A DNA stretch of 64,000 nt from Variovorax sp. KK3 (GTDB lineage: Bacteria; Pseudomonadota; Gammaproteobacteria; Burkholderiales; Burkholderiaceae_C). How positions within the stretch are numbered: the first letter of the stretch is position 1; every line of letters begins with the position of its first letter. A program made the position numbers and the translations under genes. The notes beneath the pieces were generated by a model. The model was not told the DNA's origin and ran no database searches. It saw nothing but the letters and a program-made list of their open reading frames with translations. The stretch lies in the NCBI RefSeq assembly GCF_001984055.1, contig NZ_LYVO01000027.1:1-64000 (forward strand). The letters are read 5' to 3'. Of the stretch, positions 1-8,769 are shown piece by piece.

Positions 1-600
1 CGTTGCCGAGCGTGACGGGCGCGCTGGCATCGAGCGTGGTGCCGCCTGCGGCCGTCAGCGCGCCGGTGCCGAGCGAGGTGTTCGTGCCGACGACGAGGCC
101 GCCCGCATTCAGCGCGACGCCGCCACCGAAGTTGTTGCTGCCCGCGAGCACCAGGTTCGATGCGCCGTTCTTGGCGAGCGAGCCCGCACCGCCGATCGGG
201 CCGGTTAGCGTGATGGGCGCCGTGCCTCCGATGTTCATCGCGCCGTTGAGCGCGACGACGTTGCCCAGCGCCACCGGTGCCGTCGCGTCGAGCGTGGTGC
301 CGGCCGCTGCGGTGAGCGTGCCCGTGCCCAGCGCCGTGTTCGTGCCCACCCGCAGCGTGCCGGCGTTCAACGCGACACCGCTCGCGAAGTTGTTGTTGCC
401 CGCGAGCACGAGTTCACCCGCGCCATTCTTGGTGAGTCCACCTGCGCCCGACACCGTGCCGGACAGCGTGAGCGTCGACGCGCTGCCATAGGCCAGCGTG
501 CCGCCGAGCGCCACGTCGTTGGTCAGCGTCATCGGCGCCAGCACGTCGAGCGTGCCTCCGGTCGCGCGCAATGCGCCGGTGCCGATCGCGCCCGCATTGG
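1..600 (-). repeat. 258-bp period passenger repeats inside the autotransporter gene
   Basis: Repeat units begin at 1, 259 and 517 on the plus strand, each starting cgttg, with spacing of exactly 258 bases. The first two are clearly similar along about 170 bases; the third is weaker. On the coding strand each unit reads as a PATR-type segment (LVLAG-NNF ... GTG-LTA ... TTLDA-APV-LGN). Confidence 0.75.
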
Positions 601-1930
601 AAAGCCGCAGCGTGCCGGACGCGAGGTCCGTGCCGCCCGCATAGTCGTTGGTGCCCGCGAGCGTGAGCGTGCCGCTCCCGTTCATGCGCACACCGCCGGG
701 CCCCGACAACACGCCGCTCAGCGTGAGATCGTTCGCGCCCTGCACGCCGATGCCTGCACCCGCCAGCGACATCGGTGTCGCAACATCGAGGCCCGCGACC
801 AGCGGCGCGATGTTGCCGCCGTTGGCCAGCAGCGGCCCGGCGCCGAACACACCGGCGTTGTCGAACTGCACGAGCCCGCCGTTGAGCGTCTGCGCGCCGG
901 CGACCCGCGGGCCGCCTGGCAGCGTCCAGGTGCCGCTGTTGACGGTGAGCCGGTTGAAGTTGGTGTAGATGCCCGAAGGCAGCGTGCCAGATCCTGCCGA
1001 AGTGCGGTCGGTGCCGGCCAGGTCGTTCTGCAACAGCAGTTCGTTGTCGCCGCCCACGCCGCCGTCCACGATGCCCGTGCCTGCGAAGCCGATGTTGAGG
1101 CCGATCACGTTGAGCACGTTGAGGCCCAGCCCCACACTGCCGCCAGTGTTGATGCTCGACCCCGTCACCGCGGCGAAGCGGTTGGTGCTGCCTGCGCCCA
1201 GCGACACGCTGCCCGAGATGGTGCCGCTGTTGATGAAGCTGTTGCCCGCAGCCGATGGCTGGAAGGCCGCGCGGCCGGTGATGGTGCCGGTGTTGACCAT
1301 GTTCACCGTCGCGCCGCCATAGGCCGCGACCACCGGCATGTCGCTGCCGAGCACGGTCAGGCCCAGCAGTGGCAACGAGCCGATCGTGCCGTCGTTGCGA
1401 ATCGAGGTCGTGCCGCCCGCGCCGTTCTGTACGGCCAGCGCCATGCCGCTGAGGTCGAGCAGGTTCAGGCCGAGCAGGCCGCTCGTGCCGCGCATGGTGC
1501 CGGTGCCCGTGTTGGTGACGCTGACCGTGCTCGGCGCCGCGTTACCGATGAACGTGCCGTTGCCGAGCACCGTGAGCAGGCCCAGCAGGCTGGGGTCGAT
1601 GAGGCCTCCGTTGGTCAGCGTGACGTTGCTGCCGGTGAGCGTGAGTGCGTTGCCGACAAGTGCGCCGACTCTGCTGCCGGCTTGGACGTTGGCAGTGAGG
1701 TTGTTGGTGTTGCTGACGAAGCCCAGTTCGGCAATGGGTCCGGCGCAGGTGACCGTGGTACCGACCTGGTTGCAGTCCGCATGCGCCGCAGCGCTGAAGA
1801 GCAAGGCCATGAAGCCGACGAGCACCACGACGAGTGGCATTTTCCTGCTCGGTCGACGCAACTGCCTGGTAAAGAACGCCAGGCCATCGGGGCTGACAAG
1901 CCGCACATCGACCTCGTCGTTTTGCATCAT
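1..1930 (-). CDS. Autotransporter-like surface protein with passenger repeats (partial, 3' end outside window)
   Basis: The minus-strand frame is open from an ATG at 1930 to the window edge, about 643 codons. The N-terminus has a polar extension of about 30 residues, then a hydrophobic stretch ending AHA-DC near residue 51, so it is a long signal peptide typical of very large autotransporters. The rest is Gly/Thr/Asn-rich and repetitive, with motifs such as LVLAGNNNF, LNAGTLRVG and TLTGTVSGAGGLTKNG, characteristic of passenger-associated transport repeats (PATR, beta-helix). Three units near the window edge repeat with an exact 258-bp (86-residue) period. The beta-barrel domain expected at the C-terminus would lie beyond position 1, so outer-membrane autotransport is inferred. 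An inner ATG at 1840 is an alternative start; the 1930 ATG has GGAG about 8 bases upstream. The plus-strand ORFs here are frame shadows. Confidence 0.82.
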   Translation of the reverse strand, partial: MMQNDEVDVRLVSPDGLAFFTRQLRRPSRKMPLVVVLVGFMALLFSAAAHADCNQVGTTVTCAGPIAELGFVSNTNNLTANVQAGSRVGALVGNALTLTGSNVTLTNGGLIDPSLLGLLTVLGNGTFIGNAAPSTVSVTNTGTGTMRGTSGLLGLNLLDLSGMALAVQNGAGGTTSIRNDGTIGSLPLLGLTVLGSDMPVVAAYGGATVNMVNTGTITGRAAFQPSAAGNSFINSGTISGSVSLGAGSTNRFAAVTGSSINTGGSVGLGLNVLNVIGLNIGFAGTGIVDGGVGGDNELLLQNDLAGTDRTSAGSGTLPSGIYTNFNRLTVNSGTWTLPGGPRVAGAQTLNGGLVQFDNAGVFGAGPLLANGGNIAPLVAGLDVATPMSLAGAGIGVQGANDLTLSGVLSGPGGVRMNGSGTLTLAGTNDYAGGTDLASGTLRLSNAGAIGTGALRATGGTLDVLAPMTLTNDVALGGTLAYGSASTLTLSGTVSGAGGLTKNGAGELVLAGNNNFASGVALNAGTLRVGTNTALGTGTLTAAAGTTLDATAPVALGNVVALNGAMNIGGTAPITLTGPIGGAGSLAKNGASNLVLAGSNNFGGGVALNAGGLVVGTNTSLGTGALTAAGGTTLDASAPVTLGN

Positions 1931-2260
1931 TCAGGGCTCCAGGGAAGAACGATTACCAGCGAAGAATTCTGTTCACCGAAGACGCATTGCGCGAGTTCGC
2001 AATTTCCCAGCCCTCCAAAGTTTTAGACGTCGAAGGATATGTAGGAGGCGAGCGCAAAGCCGTAGTCCGGTCGCTACGCGGGAGGGTTACGCGATCCCAC
2101 ACTCATCCATGAATCGACGCGTTGCTCGCTGTGCGCGCGAACGAACGCGCACGCGCACGCGCACGCGCACGCGCCTTGCATCCTCTAACTGGCGGATGAA
2201 GAGAGCGATGAAAGGAAGCTGGGCGCGGGCCGTATCAGCGGCCTATATCAGCGGCCCGTA
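1931..2260. other. Intergenic region with simple repeats
   Basis: About 330 bases lie between two minus-strand genes, and I see no convincing gene in them. They hold a hexamer tandem repeat (cgcgca, about five units, 2146-2175) and a triplicated TATCAGCG-type motif around 2232-2272 that runs into the end of the upstream gene. The autotransporter promoter must lie here or further upstream; I could not pick a clear -35/-10 pair. Confidence 0.5.
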
Positions 2261-2686
2261 TCAGCGCAGGCAGTTGGACCGGATCGCCTGCGCATAGCGC
2301 GCCTGCTCTTCGAGCGCTGCGATCTGCTGTGCCGCATCGCCTTTCGCCTCGCGCGGCGGTTCGAACTGCGCGTTGCCGTCGGCCAGCAATATGAAGTGCC
2401 TGTTCTCGCCGTACTTGCCGCCCGCGTCCTTCACGGCCACGTAGCCGCAGCCCACGCGGGTCTGCTTGCTGTACCAGACGTGTTCGAAGCGTGCGGGCTC
2501 CTTGCCGTCGAGCTTGGCGCGCACGGCTTCCTTCACGTCCTGGATGGGCACCAGATAGGTCGAGTACCACCAGCCCGTGACGCAGACGGCGAACACCGCG
2601 AGGGCGAGTCCGATCGCCACCGCGGCGTGCAGCACGCGCGATTCGATCCACGATGGCTTTCTGACCCGTTCCGCATTCGCTGCCAT
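2261..2686 (-). CDS. Small membrane-anchored protein of unknown function
   Basis: The protein has 141 residues. A basic N-terminus is followed by one hydrophobic helix around residues 20-42 (AAVAIGLALAVFAVCVTGWW). The remaining roughly 100 residues are polar and probably periplasmic, with two conserved-looking cysteines (VGCGYVAV and the C-terminal SNCLR) that could form a disulfide. I do not recognise the family. It starts 12 bases downstream of the flavin monooxygenase stop on the same strand, so it may be the last gene of that operon. The predicted topology is a single-pass inner-membrane protein. Confidence 0.7.
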   Translation of the reverse strand: MAANAERVRKPSWIESRVLHAAVAIGLALAVFAVCVTGWWYSTYLVPIQDVKEAVRAKLDGKEPARFEHVWYSKQTRVGCGYVAVKDAGGKYGENRHFILLADGNAQFEPPREAKGDAAQQIAALEEQARYAQAIRSNCLR

Positions 2687-2698
2687 ACACGTCCTTCT

Positions 2699-4282
2699 CT
2701 ATGCACTTTGCGCGCTATCGTAGTGCCACGCCAAGCGCTCGCGAAGGTAGTCGTCCACGATGCCCGGGTCGACGCGCGCACCGCTCAGGCCGATGTAGCC
2801 ATCGGGCCGCAGCAGGTAGAAGGACGTGCCCGGGATTCGCGCACGCGCGAGCTGGGCTTCGTTGACGGGGTCGGACGGCAGCACATGCATACGCAGCAGA
2901 TCGTGGCGAGCCCATTCGCTGCGCTGCGGCGCGGGCTGCCCGAACACCAGCAAATGGAAGTGCAGGTCGTCGAGCTCGGCGAACAAGTCCTGCACCGGCC
3001 CCTGCGCCGTGAAGCGCAGCTGCAGCCACGGGAAGCGGTCGCCGGCGCGCGGCGCGGCTTCGGGCGGCGAGTCCTGCGTCATCGACAGCGCACTCTCGCG
3101 GTACTCGATGCCGATCTGCGACACCGTGCGGAATGCCCTGCGCTGGATGCGCGGCTGGCGCATGGCCAGCGCACCGACCCGTGCCAGCACCTCGGTGCGC
3201 AGGAGGCCGGCGAACCAGCTGTCCGACACCACCAGACGAAAGCCGCGGTCGGTGGTGTCGAGCAGGCGCCGCGCCACCGGCATCCGTTCGGCCTCGTAGG
3301 AATCGAGCAGCGACGCATCGGCCCGGCCCTGCGTGACGAGGGCCAGCTTCCAGCCCAGGTTGTAGGCATCCTGCAAGCCGGTATTCATGCCCTGCGCGCC
3401 CAACGGGCTGTGGATGTGGGCCGCATCGCCAAGCACGAAGGCGCGGCCTTCGCGAAAGCGCGAGGCGCTGCGGTGATGGATGCGGTAGGTCGAGAACCAG
3501 GTGCAGGCCGCGAACTGCAATCCTTCGCCGGCCTGCGCGTGTACCGCCGGCACCACGTCCTCGAAGCGCACGTCGGGCCGGTCGCGCAGTGCCTCGGGCA
3601 GGATGCCGACCAGACGCCAGTGGTTCGTCCCGCGCATCGGGAACATCAAGTGGAAGCCCTCCTTCCACAGGTACACGTTGACTTCATCAGGCACCATGCC
3701 GCCGCTGGCCTCCACGTCGGCAACGAAGAAGACCTGCTCGTAGGGCGCGCCGGGAAAGCCGATGCCGCTCTGCTCGCGCACCGCGCTGCGCGCGCCGTCG
3801 CAGCCCGCGATGTAGGCGGCCCGCACTTCGCGCAGGCTGCCGTCGGGCCGGCGCAGCGTCGCGATCACGCCCTCGGCCGTCTGCGTGAAGGCCATCAGCT
3901 CGGTGTTCCAGGTCACCGACTGGCCGAAGTCGTGCAGCCGCTCGCCGAGGATCTTCTCGTTGTCGTCCTGGCCGAGCACCAGGATGTACGGGTACGGGCT
4001 CAGCTGCTCGCCCGCATCGGCCAGCGGCACGCGCGCCATGCGCCGGCCGTCGGCCCAGAGGTTGGCGCCATCGCCGCGCTTGCCGAGCGCGATGGCCTGC
4101 TCGACCACGCCGAGCTTCTGGTAGATCTCGAGCGTGCGCGCCTGCACGCCGAGTGCGCGGGTCTCGCGCGCCGGGTGGGCGTGGCGGTCGATGATCGACG
4201 TGCGCACGCCGCGGCGGGCGAGTTGGTTGGCGAGCATGAGGCCGGTGGGGCCGGCCCCGACGATCAGAACATCGGTGTCCAT
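2699..4282 (-). CDS. Class A FAD-dependent monooxygenase (PheA/TfdB/Rox-like)
   Basis: This 527-residue aromatic-ring hydroxylase has the three marks of class A flavin monooxygenases: the N-terminal dinucleotide motif (VLIVGAGPTGL, residues 4-14), the DG motif (GCDGARSAVRE, mid-protein) and the GD motif (GDAAHIHSPLGAQGMN). The length and C-terminal region fit the PheA/TfdB subgroup, which carries a thioredoxin-like C-terminal domain; antibiotic-modifying monooxygenases of the Rox type belong to the same superfamily. The start at 4282 is chosen because AGGAGGA lies directly upstream; the longer in-frame extension is shadow. It begins 31 bases after the TolC-like gene, so it is probably cotranscribed with the efflux system. 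The substrate is unknown. Confidence 0.88.
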   Translation of the reverse strand: MDTDVLIVGAGPTGLMLANQLARRGVRTSIIDRHAHPARETRALGVQARTLEIYQKLGVVEQAIALGKRGDGANLWADGRRMARVPLADAGEQLSPYPYILVLGQDDNEKILGERLHDFGQSVTWNTELMAFTQTAEGVIATLRRPDGSLREVRAAYIAGCDGARSAVREQSGIGFPGAPYEQVFFVADVEASGGMVPDEVNVYLWKEGFHLMFPMRGTNHWRLVGILPEALRDRPDVRFEDVVPAVHAQAGEGLQFAACTWFSTYRIHHRSASRFREGRAFVLGDAAHIHSPLGAQGMNTGLQDAYNLGWKLALVTQGRADASLLDSYEAERMPVARRLLDTTDRGFRLVVSDSWFAGLLRTEVLARVGALAMRQPRIQRRAFRTVSQIGIEYRESALSMTQDSPPEAAPRAGDRFPWLQLRFTAQGPVQDLFAELDDLHFHLLVFGQPAPQRSEWARHDLLRMHVLPSDPVNEAQLARARIPGTSFYLLRPDGYIGLSGARVDPGIVDDYLRERLAWHYDSAQSA

Positions 4283-4313
4283 GTCTTCCTCCTGTCTTCG
4301 CTGCGGGTGCGCA

Positions 4314-5657
4314 TCAACGCACCAGATAGCCGTCGAGCGCGCGCAGGTCATCCTCGCGCAGCTCACCGGCGGCGGATGCGAGCCGGATGCGGCCCAGCAG
4401 ATAGTCGTTCTTCGCCTGCGCCAAGTCCAGTTCGGCGGTGTACAGGCGCTGTTGTGCGTCGAGCACGTCCAGCTCGGTGCGGCTGCCCAGGTCGCGGCCC
4501 AGCGTGGTGGCTTCGAGCGCGGTGCGCGCCGACACCACCGACTGCTCCAGCGCACCGATGCGCGCCACGCCGGTCTTCACGGCGAGAAACGCGTCCTGCA
4601 CCTGCAGCCGGGCATCGCGTTGCGCGGCGCCCAGCTCTTGCTCGGCCTGGTCGCGGCGCGCGATCGATTCGCGATGGCGCGAGTTCAGCGCGCCGCCGGT
4701 GTAGAGCGGCACCGTGAGCTGCACTCCGACGCTGGCGCCGCGGCCGCTGTCGGGCGACACGGCCGCCGGCAGGCTGCCGTTCTGTCCCTGACGCGTGAAG
4801 CTGGCCACCAGGTCGACGGTGGGCCGGCCGCTCAGCTTGTACTTGTCGATCTCGGCTGTGGCGATCAAGACCTCGCTGCGCTTGACCAGCACGCGCGTGT
4901 TGCCGTCGCTGCCCTTCATCTGCCAGCTCTCCAGGCTGTCGGGCTGCGGTGCGGCGGGCGCGAAGCCGGCGCGCAGTGCGGCCAGCCCTTCCGCCGGCAG
5001 GCCGGTGAGCTCGCGGTATTGCGCCTGGCGCAGCGCCAGGTTGCTCTGCGCAGAGACCTCGCGCGCGCCCACGCTGTCGTAGCGCGCCTGCGCCTCCTGC
5101 AGGTCGGTGATGCGGCCGCGGCCCACGTCGAAGCGGGCCTGGGCGCGGTCGCGCTGCATGAGCACCGCGGCCTGCTCGGCCTGCGCGACGCGCACGGTCT
5201 CGCGCGCCAGCAGCACGTTGAAGTAGGCCTCGGCCACGCGCCGCAGCAGGTCCTGCTGCGCATCGCGGTGGCTCACCTCGGCCAGCGCGCTCTGCTGGTG
5301 CAGCTGCTTGCGGTCGGCGCCGGCCTTCGGGTCGTAGAGCGGCTGCACCAGCTGCACGCCGACCTGGTGCACGTTGCCGCGGCTGTCCGACTGCGAGCTG
5401 CCCACGGCCGTGTTGACCGTCGACTTCTCGCTGACGCGGCTCAGGCTGGCCTGAAGCGACACCTGCGGCTTGAGCAGCGCGTCGCCCTGCACCGCCTTTT
5501 CGCGGCCCGCGAGCAGGGCCTGTTCGGCCGCGCGCATCGTCGGGTCGGCGCGCAATGCGCCTTCGTAGGAGGCCATCAGGTCGAGCGCGAAAGCGGCGCC
5601 CGATGCAGCCGTGATCAGCACCGCCGCAGCGGCCTGCTTCATCCGTATCGTGTTCAT
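4314..5657 (-). CDS. TolC-family outer-membrane efflux channel
   Basis: The protein has 447 residues, the usual TolC size. After a signal peptide (MNTIRMKQAAAAVLITAASGAAFA) it shows the internal duplication of the outer membrane efflux family, with long heptad-rich helices (LLAGREKAVQGDALLKP near the N-terminus, AEQELGAAQRDARLQVQ in the second half) and a type I secretion/TolC pattern ending in LDVLDAQQRLYTAELDLAQAKNDYLLGRIRL-like helices. The ATG at 5657 is preferred because the signal peptide begins there; 23 further codons upstream are not needed. It follows the RND pump gene with a 28-base gap. It should form the outer-membrane exit duct for the adaptor and pump encoded upstream. Confidence 0.92.
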   Translation of the reverse strand: MNTIRMKQAAAAVLITAASGAAFALDLMASYEGALRADPTMRAAEQALLAGREKAVQGDALLKPQVSLQASLSRVSEKSTVNTAVGSSQSDSRGNVHQVGVQLVQPLYDPKAGADRKQLHQQSALAEVSHRDAQQDLLRRVAEAYFNVLLARETVRVAQAEQAAVLMQRDRAQARFDVGRGRITDLQEAQARYDSVGAREVSAQSNLALRQAQYRELTGLPAEGLAALRAGFAPAAPQPDSLESWQMKGSDGNTRVLVKRSEVLIATAEIDKYKLSGRPTVDLVASFTRQGQNGSLPAAVSPDSGRGASVGVQLTVPLYTGGALNSRHRESIARRDQAEQELGAAQRDARLQVQDAFLAVKTGVARIGALEQSVVSARTALEATTLGRDLGSRTELDVLDAQQRLYTAELDLAQAKNDYLLGRIRLASAAGELREDDLRALDGYLVR

Positions 5658-5685
5658 CGTCGCGTCCGTGGAAGTCGGTCGGTGG

Positions 5686-8600
5686 TCATGCGGCCGCGGG
5701 CCGCTTCGCGCCGTACCAGCTGGCATAGAGCGCGGGGAGGAAGAGAAGGGTGAGAAGGGTCGCGACGAAGAGCCCGCCCATGATCGACCAGGCCATCGGG
5801 CCCCAGAAGACCGAGCGCGTGAGCGGCACCATCGCGAGGATGGCGGCCAGCGCCGTCAGCGTGATAGGCCGCATGCGCCGCACCGCCGACTCGACGATCG
5901 CGGTCCACAGCGGCACGCCGGCCGCCACGTCGTGGTCGATCTGCACCACCAGGATCACCGAGTTGCGGACGATCATCCCGGCCAGCGCGATCACGCCGAG
6001 CATCGCGACGAAGCCGAAGGGAATGCGGAAGGCGAAGAGCATCGCCGCCACGCCGATCAGCCCCAGCGGCGCGGTGACGAGCACCAGCGCCATCTTCTTC
6101 ATGTCCTGCAGCTGCAGCATGAGCAGCAGCAGCACGGCCGCCACCATCAGCGGCATCACCGCGAAGATCGAGGCCTGCGACTTGCTGCTGGACTCGAGCG
6201 CACCGCCGACGTCGATGCCGTAGCCCAGCGGCAGCGTCCTGGCGAGCGCGTCCATCTTCGGCTGGAGGGCCAGCGCCACGTCGGGCGCTTCCGCGCCGGC
6301 CACGTCGGCCCGCACGGTGAGCGTGGGCACGCGGTTGCGGCGCCACAGCACGCTGTCTTCGCTGTCCAGCGAGAGCCGCGCCACCTGCGAGACCGGCACG
6401 AACTTGCCGTCGCGCAGGTAGATGCGCGCGTCCTTCAGGTTGTTGAGGTCGGTGCGTTCTTCCTCGACCAGGCGCGCCACCACGTCGAGGCCCTTGTCGC
6501 CCTCGCGGTACTGCGTGATGGTGGTGCCGCTCAACGAACCCTGCAGCGCCGACTTGACCTCGCGCGAGCTGATGCCGAGCTGGCGCGCCTTGTCCTGGTC
6601 GACGTCGACGCGCAGCCGCTTGAGGCGCTCGCCCCAGTCCTGGTTGACGCGCCGCACGTGCCGGTCGGCGCGCAGCAGCGACGACACCTGTTCGGCGATG
6701 CCGCGCACCTGCTCCGGGTCTTGGCCGAACACGCGGAACTGCAGCGGGTAGCCCACGGGCGGGCCGTTCTCGAGCCGGTTGACACGGCCGCGCACCAGCG
6801 GAAAGCCGTTGTCGAGCAGCTGCTGCACCTTGGCCAGCACGCGCTCGCGGGCCTCGCCGCCCTTCGTCATCACCATCAGCTCGCCGAGGTTGAGGTTCGG
6901 CGTCTGCACATCCAGCGGCAGGTAGAAGCGCGGACTGCCGGTGCCGACGTAGCTGGTGACGGCGACCACGTCGTCGTCTTTGCGCAGCAGCGCTTCGAGC
7001 GTCTCCACCTCGCGCTGGCTGGCCTCGAAGGTGGCCGACTGCGGCAGCCACAGGTCGACCATCAGCTCGGGCCGGTCTGAGGCCGGGAAGAACTGCTTGG
7101 GCACCAGGCCGAAGAGGGCGACCAAGCCGGCGAAGAGCGCGAGCGTGGCGGCGATCACCCAGCGGCGATGCGCCAGGCACAGCTCGACAAGTCCGCGGAA
7201 GCGCGCATAGAAGCCGCGCTGGTAGATGGCGTCTTCGTCGTGGCCGCCGTGGCTGACATGGCCGCCATGGCCGTCCGTGCGGGCATGCTCCTTCAGCAGC
7301 TTGAAGCCGAGGTAGGGCGTGAACACCACCGCGACGATCCACGACAGCATCAGCGAGATGCCCACCACCTGGAACAGCGAGAACACGTACTCGCCGGCGC
7401 CCGATTTCGCGAAGCCCACCGGCAGGAAGCCCGCCGCCGTGATGAGCGTGCCGGTCAGCATCGGAAAGGCCGTCGCCGTGTAGGCGTAGGTGGCGGCGCG
7501 GTAGCGGTCCCAGCCCTGCTCGAGCTTGAGCGCCATCATCTCGACCGCGATGATCGCGTCGTCCACGAGCAGCCCCAGCGAGATGATCAGAGCGCCCAGC
7601 GAGATGCGCTGCAACTCGATGCCGAGCACGTACATCACGAGGAAGGTCAGCGCCAGCACCAGCGGGATGCTCAGCGCCACCACCAGGCCGGTGCGCAGGC
7701 CGAGCGAAAAGAAGCTCACCACCAGCACGATGACCACGGCCTCGAGCAGGCTCTTCTTGAACTCGTGCACCGACTCGGCCACCACCTTGGGCTGGTCCGA
7801 CACCGCATGCACCTGCACGCCCACCGGCAGGCTGGCCTGGATGCGCGCGACGGTGGCCGAGAGCTGCTGCCCCAGGCGAATCACGTCGCCGCCCTTGCGC
7901 ATGCTGACCGCGAGGCCGATCGCCTCCTGCCCGTCGAAGCGCATCTTCGACGTGGCCGGGTCGACCAGGCCGCGCCGCACCTCGGCGATGTCGCCCAGGC
8001 GAAAGCTGCGCCCGTTGGCGCGGATGCCCATGTTGCGGATGCTCTCCACCGAATCGAATTCGCCGCTCACGGTGAGCCGCAGCTGCTCGGACGCGGTCTG
8101 CACGGTGCCCGCCGCCTCGACCGTGTTGGCCGCGGCCAGCGTCGAGGCGATGAGCGCGGGGTCGATGCCCAGCGAAGCCAGCTTCGCGTTGCTGGCCTCG
8201 ACGTGGATCTTCGGGTCCTGTGCGCCGACCAGGTCGACCTTGTTCACGTCGGCCACGCGCAGGAACTCGTTGCGCGCGGCATCGGCGATGTCGCGCAGCT
8301 CGGCATAGCCGAAGCCGTCGCCGGTGATGGCGTAGAGGTTGCCGAAGGTGTCGCCGAACTCGTCGTTGAAGAAGGGCCCGCGCACGCCCTGCGGCAGCGT
8401 GGCCTGGATGTCGCCGAGCTTCTTGCGCACCTGGTACCAGACCTGCGGCACCGCGGCGGGCGGCGTGGCCTCGCGCAGGTTGACCTTGATCTGCGTCACG
8501 CCGGGCTTGGCGTAGCTGCTGGTGAAGTCGATCTCGGCGATTTCCTGCAGCTTCTTCTCGAGCTTGTCGGTCACCTGCTCGGCCATCTGCTGCGCGGAGC

Positions 8601-8769
8601 TGCCGGGCCAGGAGGCCTGCACCATCATGGTCTTGACGGTGAACTCGGGGTCTTCCTTCTGGCCCAGGCGGCCATAGGCGAAGAGGCCCGACAGGCCGAG
8701 CAGCAAGAGCAGGAAGACGATCATCTGCGGGTGCTTCAGCGCCCATTCGGACAGATTGACCCGGCTCAT
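5686..8769 (-). CDS. RND-family efflux pump, inner-membrane permease subunit
   Basis: The protein has 1027 residues, as expected for AcrB-type (HAE1) pumps that expel small molecules using the proton gradient. TM1 lies around residues 14-32. The GLLVDDAIIAVEM motif near residue 400 carries the paired proton-relay aspartates of TM4, and a histidine/aspartate-rich cytoplasmic loop (GHGGHVSHGGHDED) sits between TM6 and TM7. The TM10 motif reads GMIVRNSVIL, with Arg where AcrB has the key Lys, a variation I associate with a subset of the family. The ATG at 8769 overlaps the adaptor stop by 4 bases (ATGA), indicating translational coupling. The poly-His loop could bind metal, but heavy-metal (CusA-type) Met signatures are not evident. 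Confidence 0.94.
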   Translation of the reverse strand: MSRVNLSEWALKHPQMIVFLLLLLGLSGLFAYGRLGQKEDPEFTVKTMMVQASWPGSSAQQMAEQVTDKLEKKLQEIAEIDFTSSYAKPGVTQIKVNLREATPPAAVPQVWYQVRKKLGDIQATLPQGVRGPFFNDEFGDTFGNLYAITGDGFGYAELRDIADAARNEFLRVADVNKVDLVGAQDPKIHVEASNAKLASLGIDPALIASTLAAANTVEAAGTVQTASEQLRLTVSGEFDSVESIRNMGIRANGRSFRLGDIAEVRRGLVDPATSKMRFDGQEAIGLAVSMRKGGDVIRLGQQLSATVARIQASLPVGVQVHAVSDQPKVVAESVHEFKKSLLEAVVIVLVVSFFSLGLRTGLVVALSIPLVLALTFLVMYVLGIELQRISLGALIISLGLLVDDAIIAVEMMALKLEQGWDRYRAATYAYTATAFPMLTGTLITAAGFLPVGFAKSGAGEYVFSLFQVVGISLMLSWIVAVVFTPYLGFKLLKEHARTDGHGGHVSHGGHDEDAIYQRGFYARFRGLVELCLAHRRWVIAATLALFAGLVALFGLVPKQFFPASDRPELMVDLWLPQSATFEASQREVETLEALLRKDDDVVAVTSYVGTGSPRFYLPLDVQTPNLNLGELMVMTKGGEARERVLAKVQQLLDNGFPLVRGRVNRLENGPPVGYPLQFRVFGQDPEQVRGIAEQVSSLLRADRHVRRVNQDWGERLKRLRVDVDQDKARQLGISSREVKSALQGSLSGTTITQYREGDKGLDVVARLVEEERTDLNNLKDARIYLRDGKFVPVSQVARLSLDSEDSVLWRRNRVPTLTVRADVAGAEAPDVALALQPKMDALARTLPLGYGIDVGGALESSSKSQASIFAVMPLMVAAVLLLLMLQLQDMKKMALVLVTAPLGLIGVAAMLFAFRIPFGFVAMLGVIALAGMIVRNSVILVVQIDHDVAAGVPLWTAIVESAVRRMRPITLTALAAILAMVPLTRSVFWGPMAWSIMGGLFVATLLTLLFLPALYASWYGAKRPAAA

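Noticed and set aside
1338-2297. Plus-strand frame over the autotransporter start and intergenic region
   Set aside because: Its first part is antisense to the passenger domain and the rest reads Arg/Thr runs from the hexamer repeat.
2396-4717. 773-codon plus-strand frame opposite the flavin monooxygenase
   Set aside because: Shadow of the minus-strand gene, which has clear FAD motifs and a strong ribosome binding site.
5654-8746. 1030-codon minus-strand frame overlapping the RND pump in another frame
   Set aside because: Arg/Ala/Gly-rich nonsense sequence; the RND pump frame carries the conserved helices.
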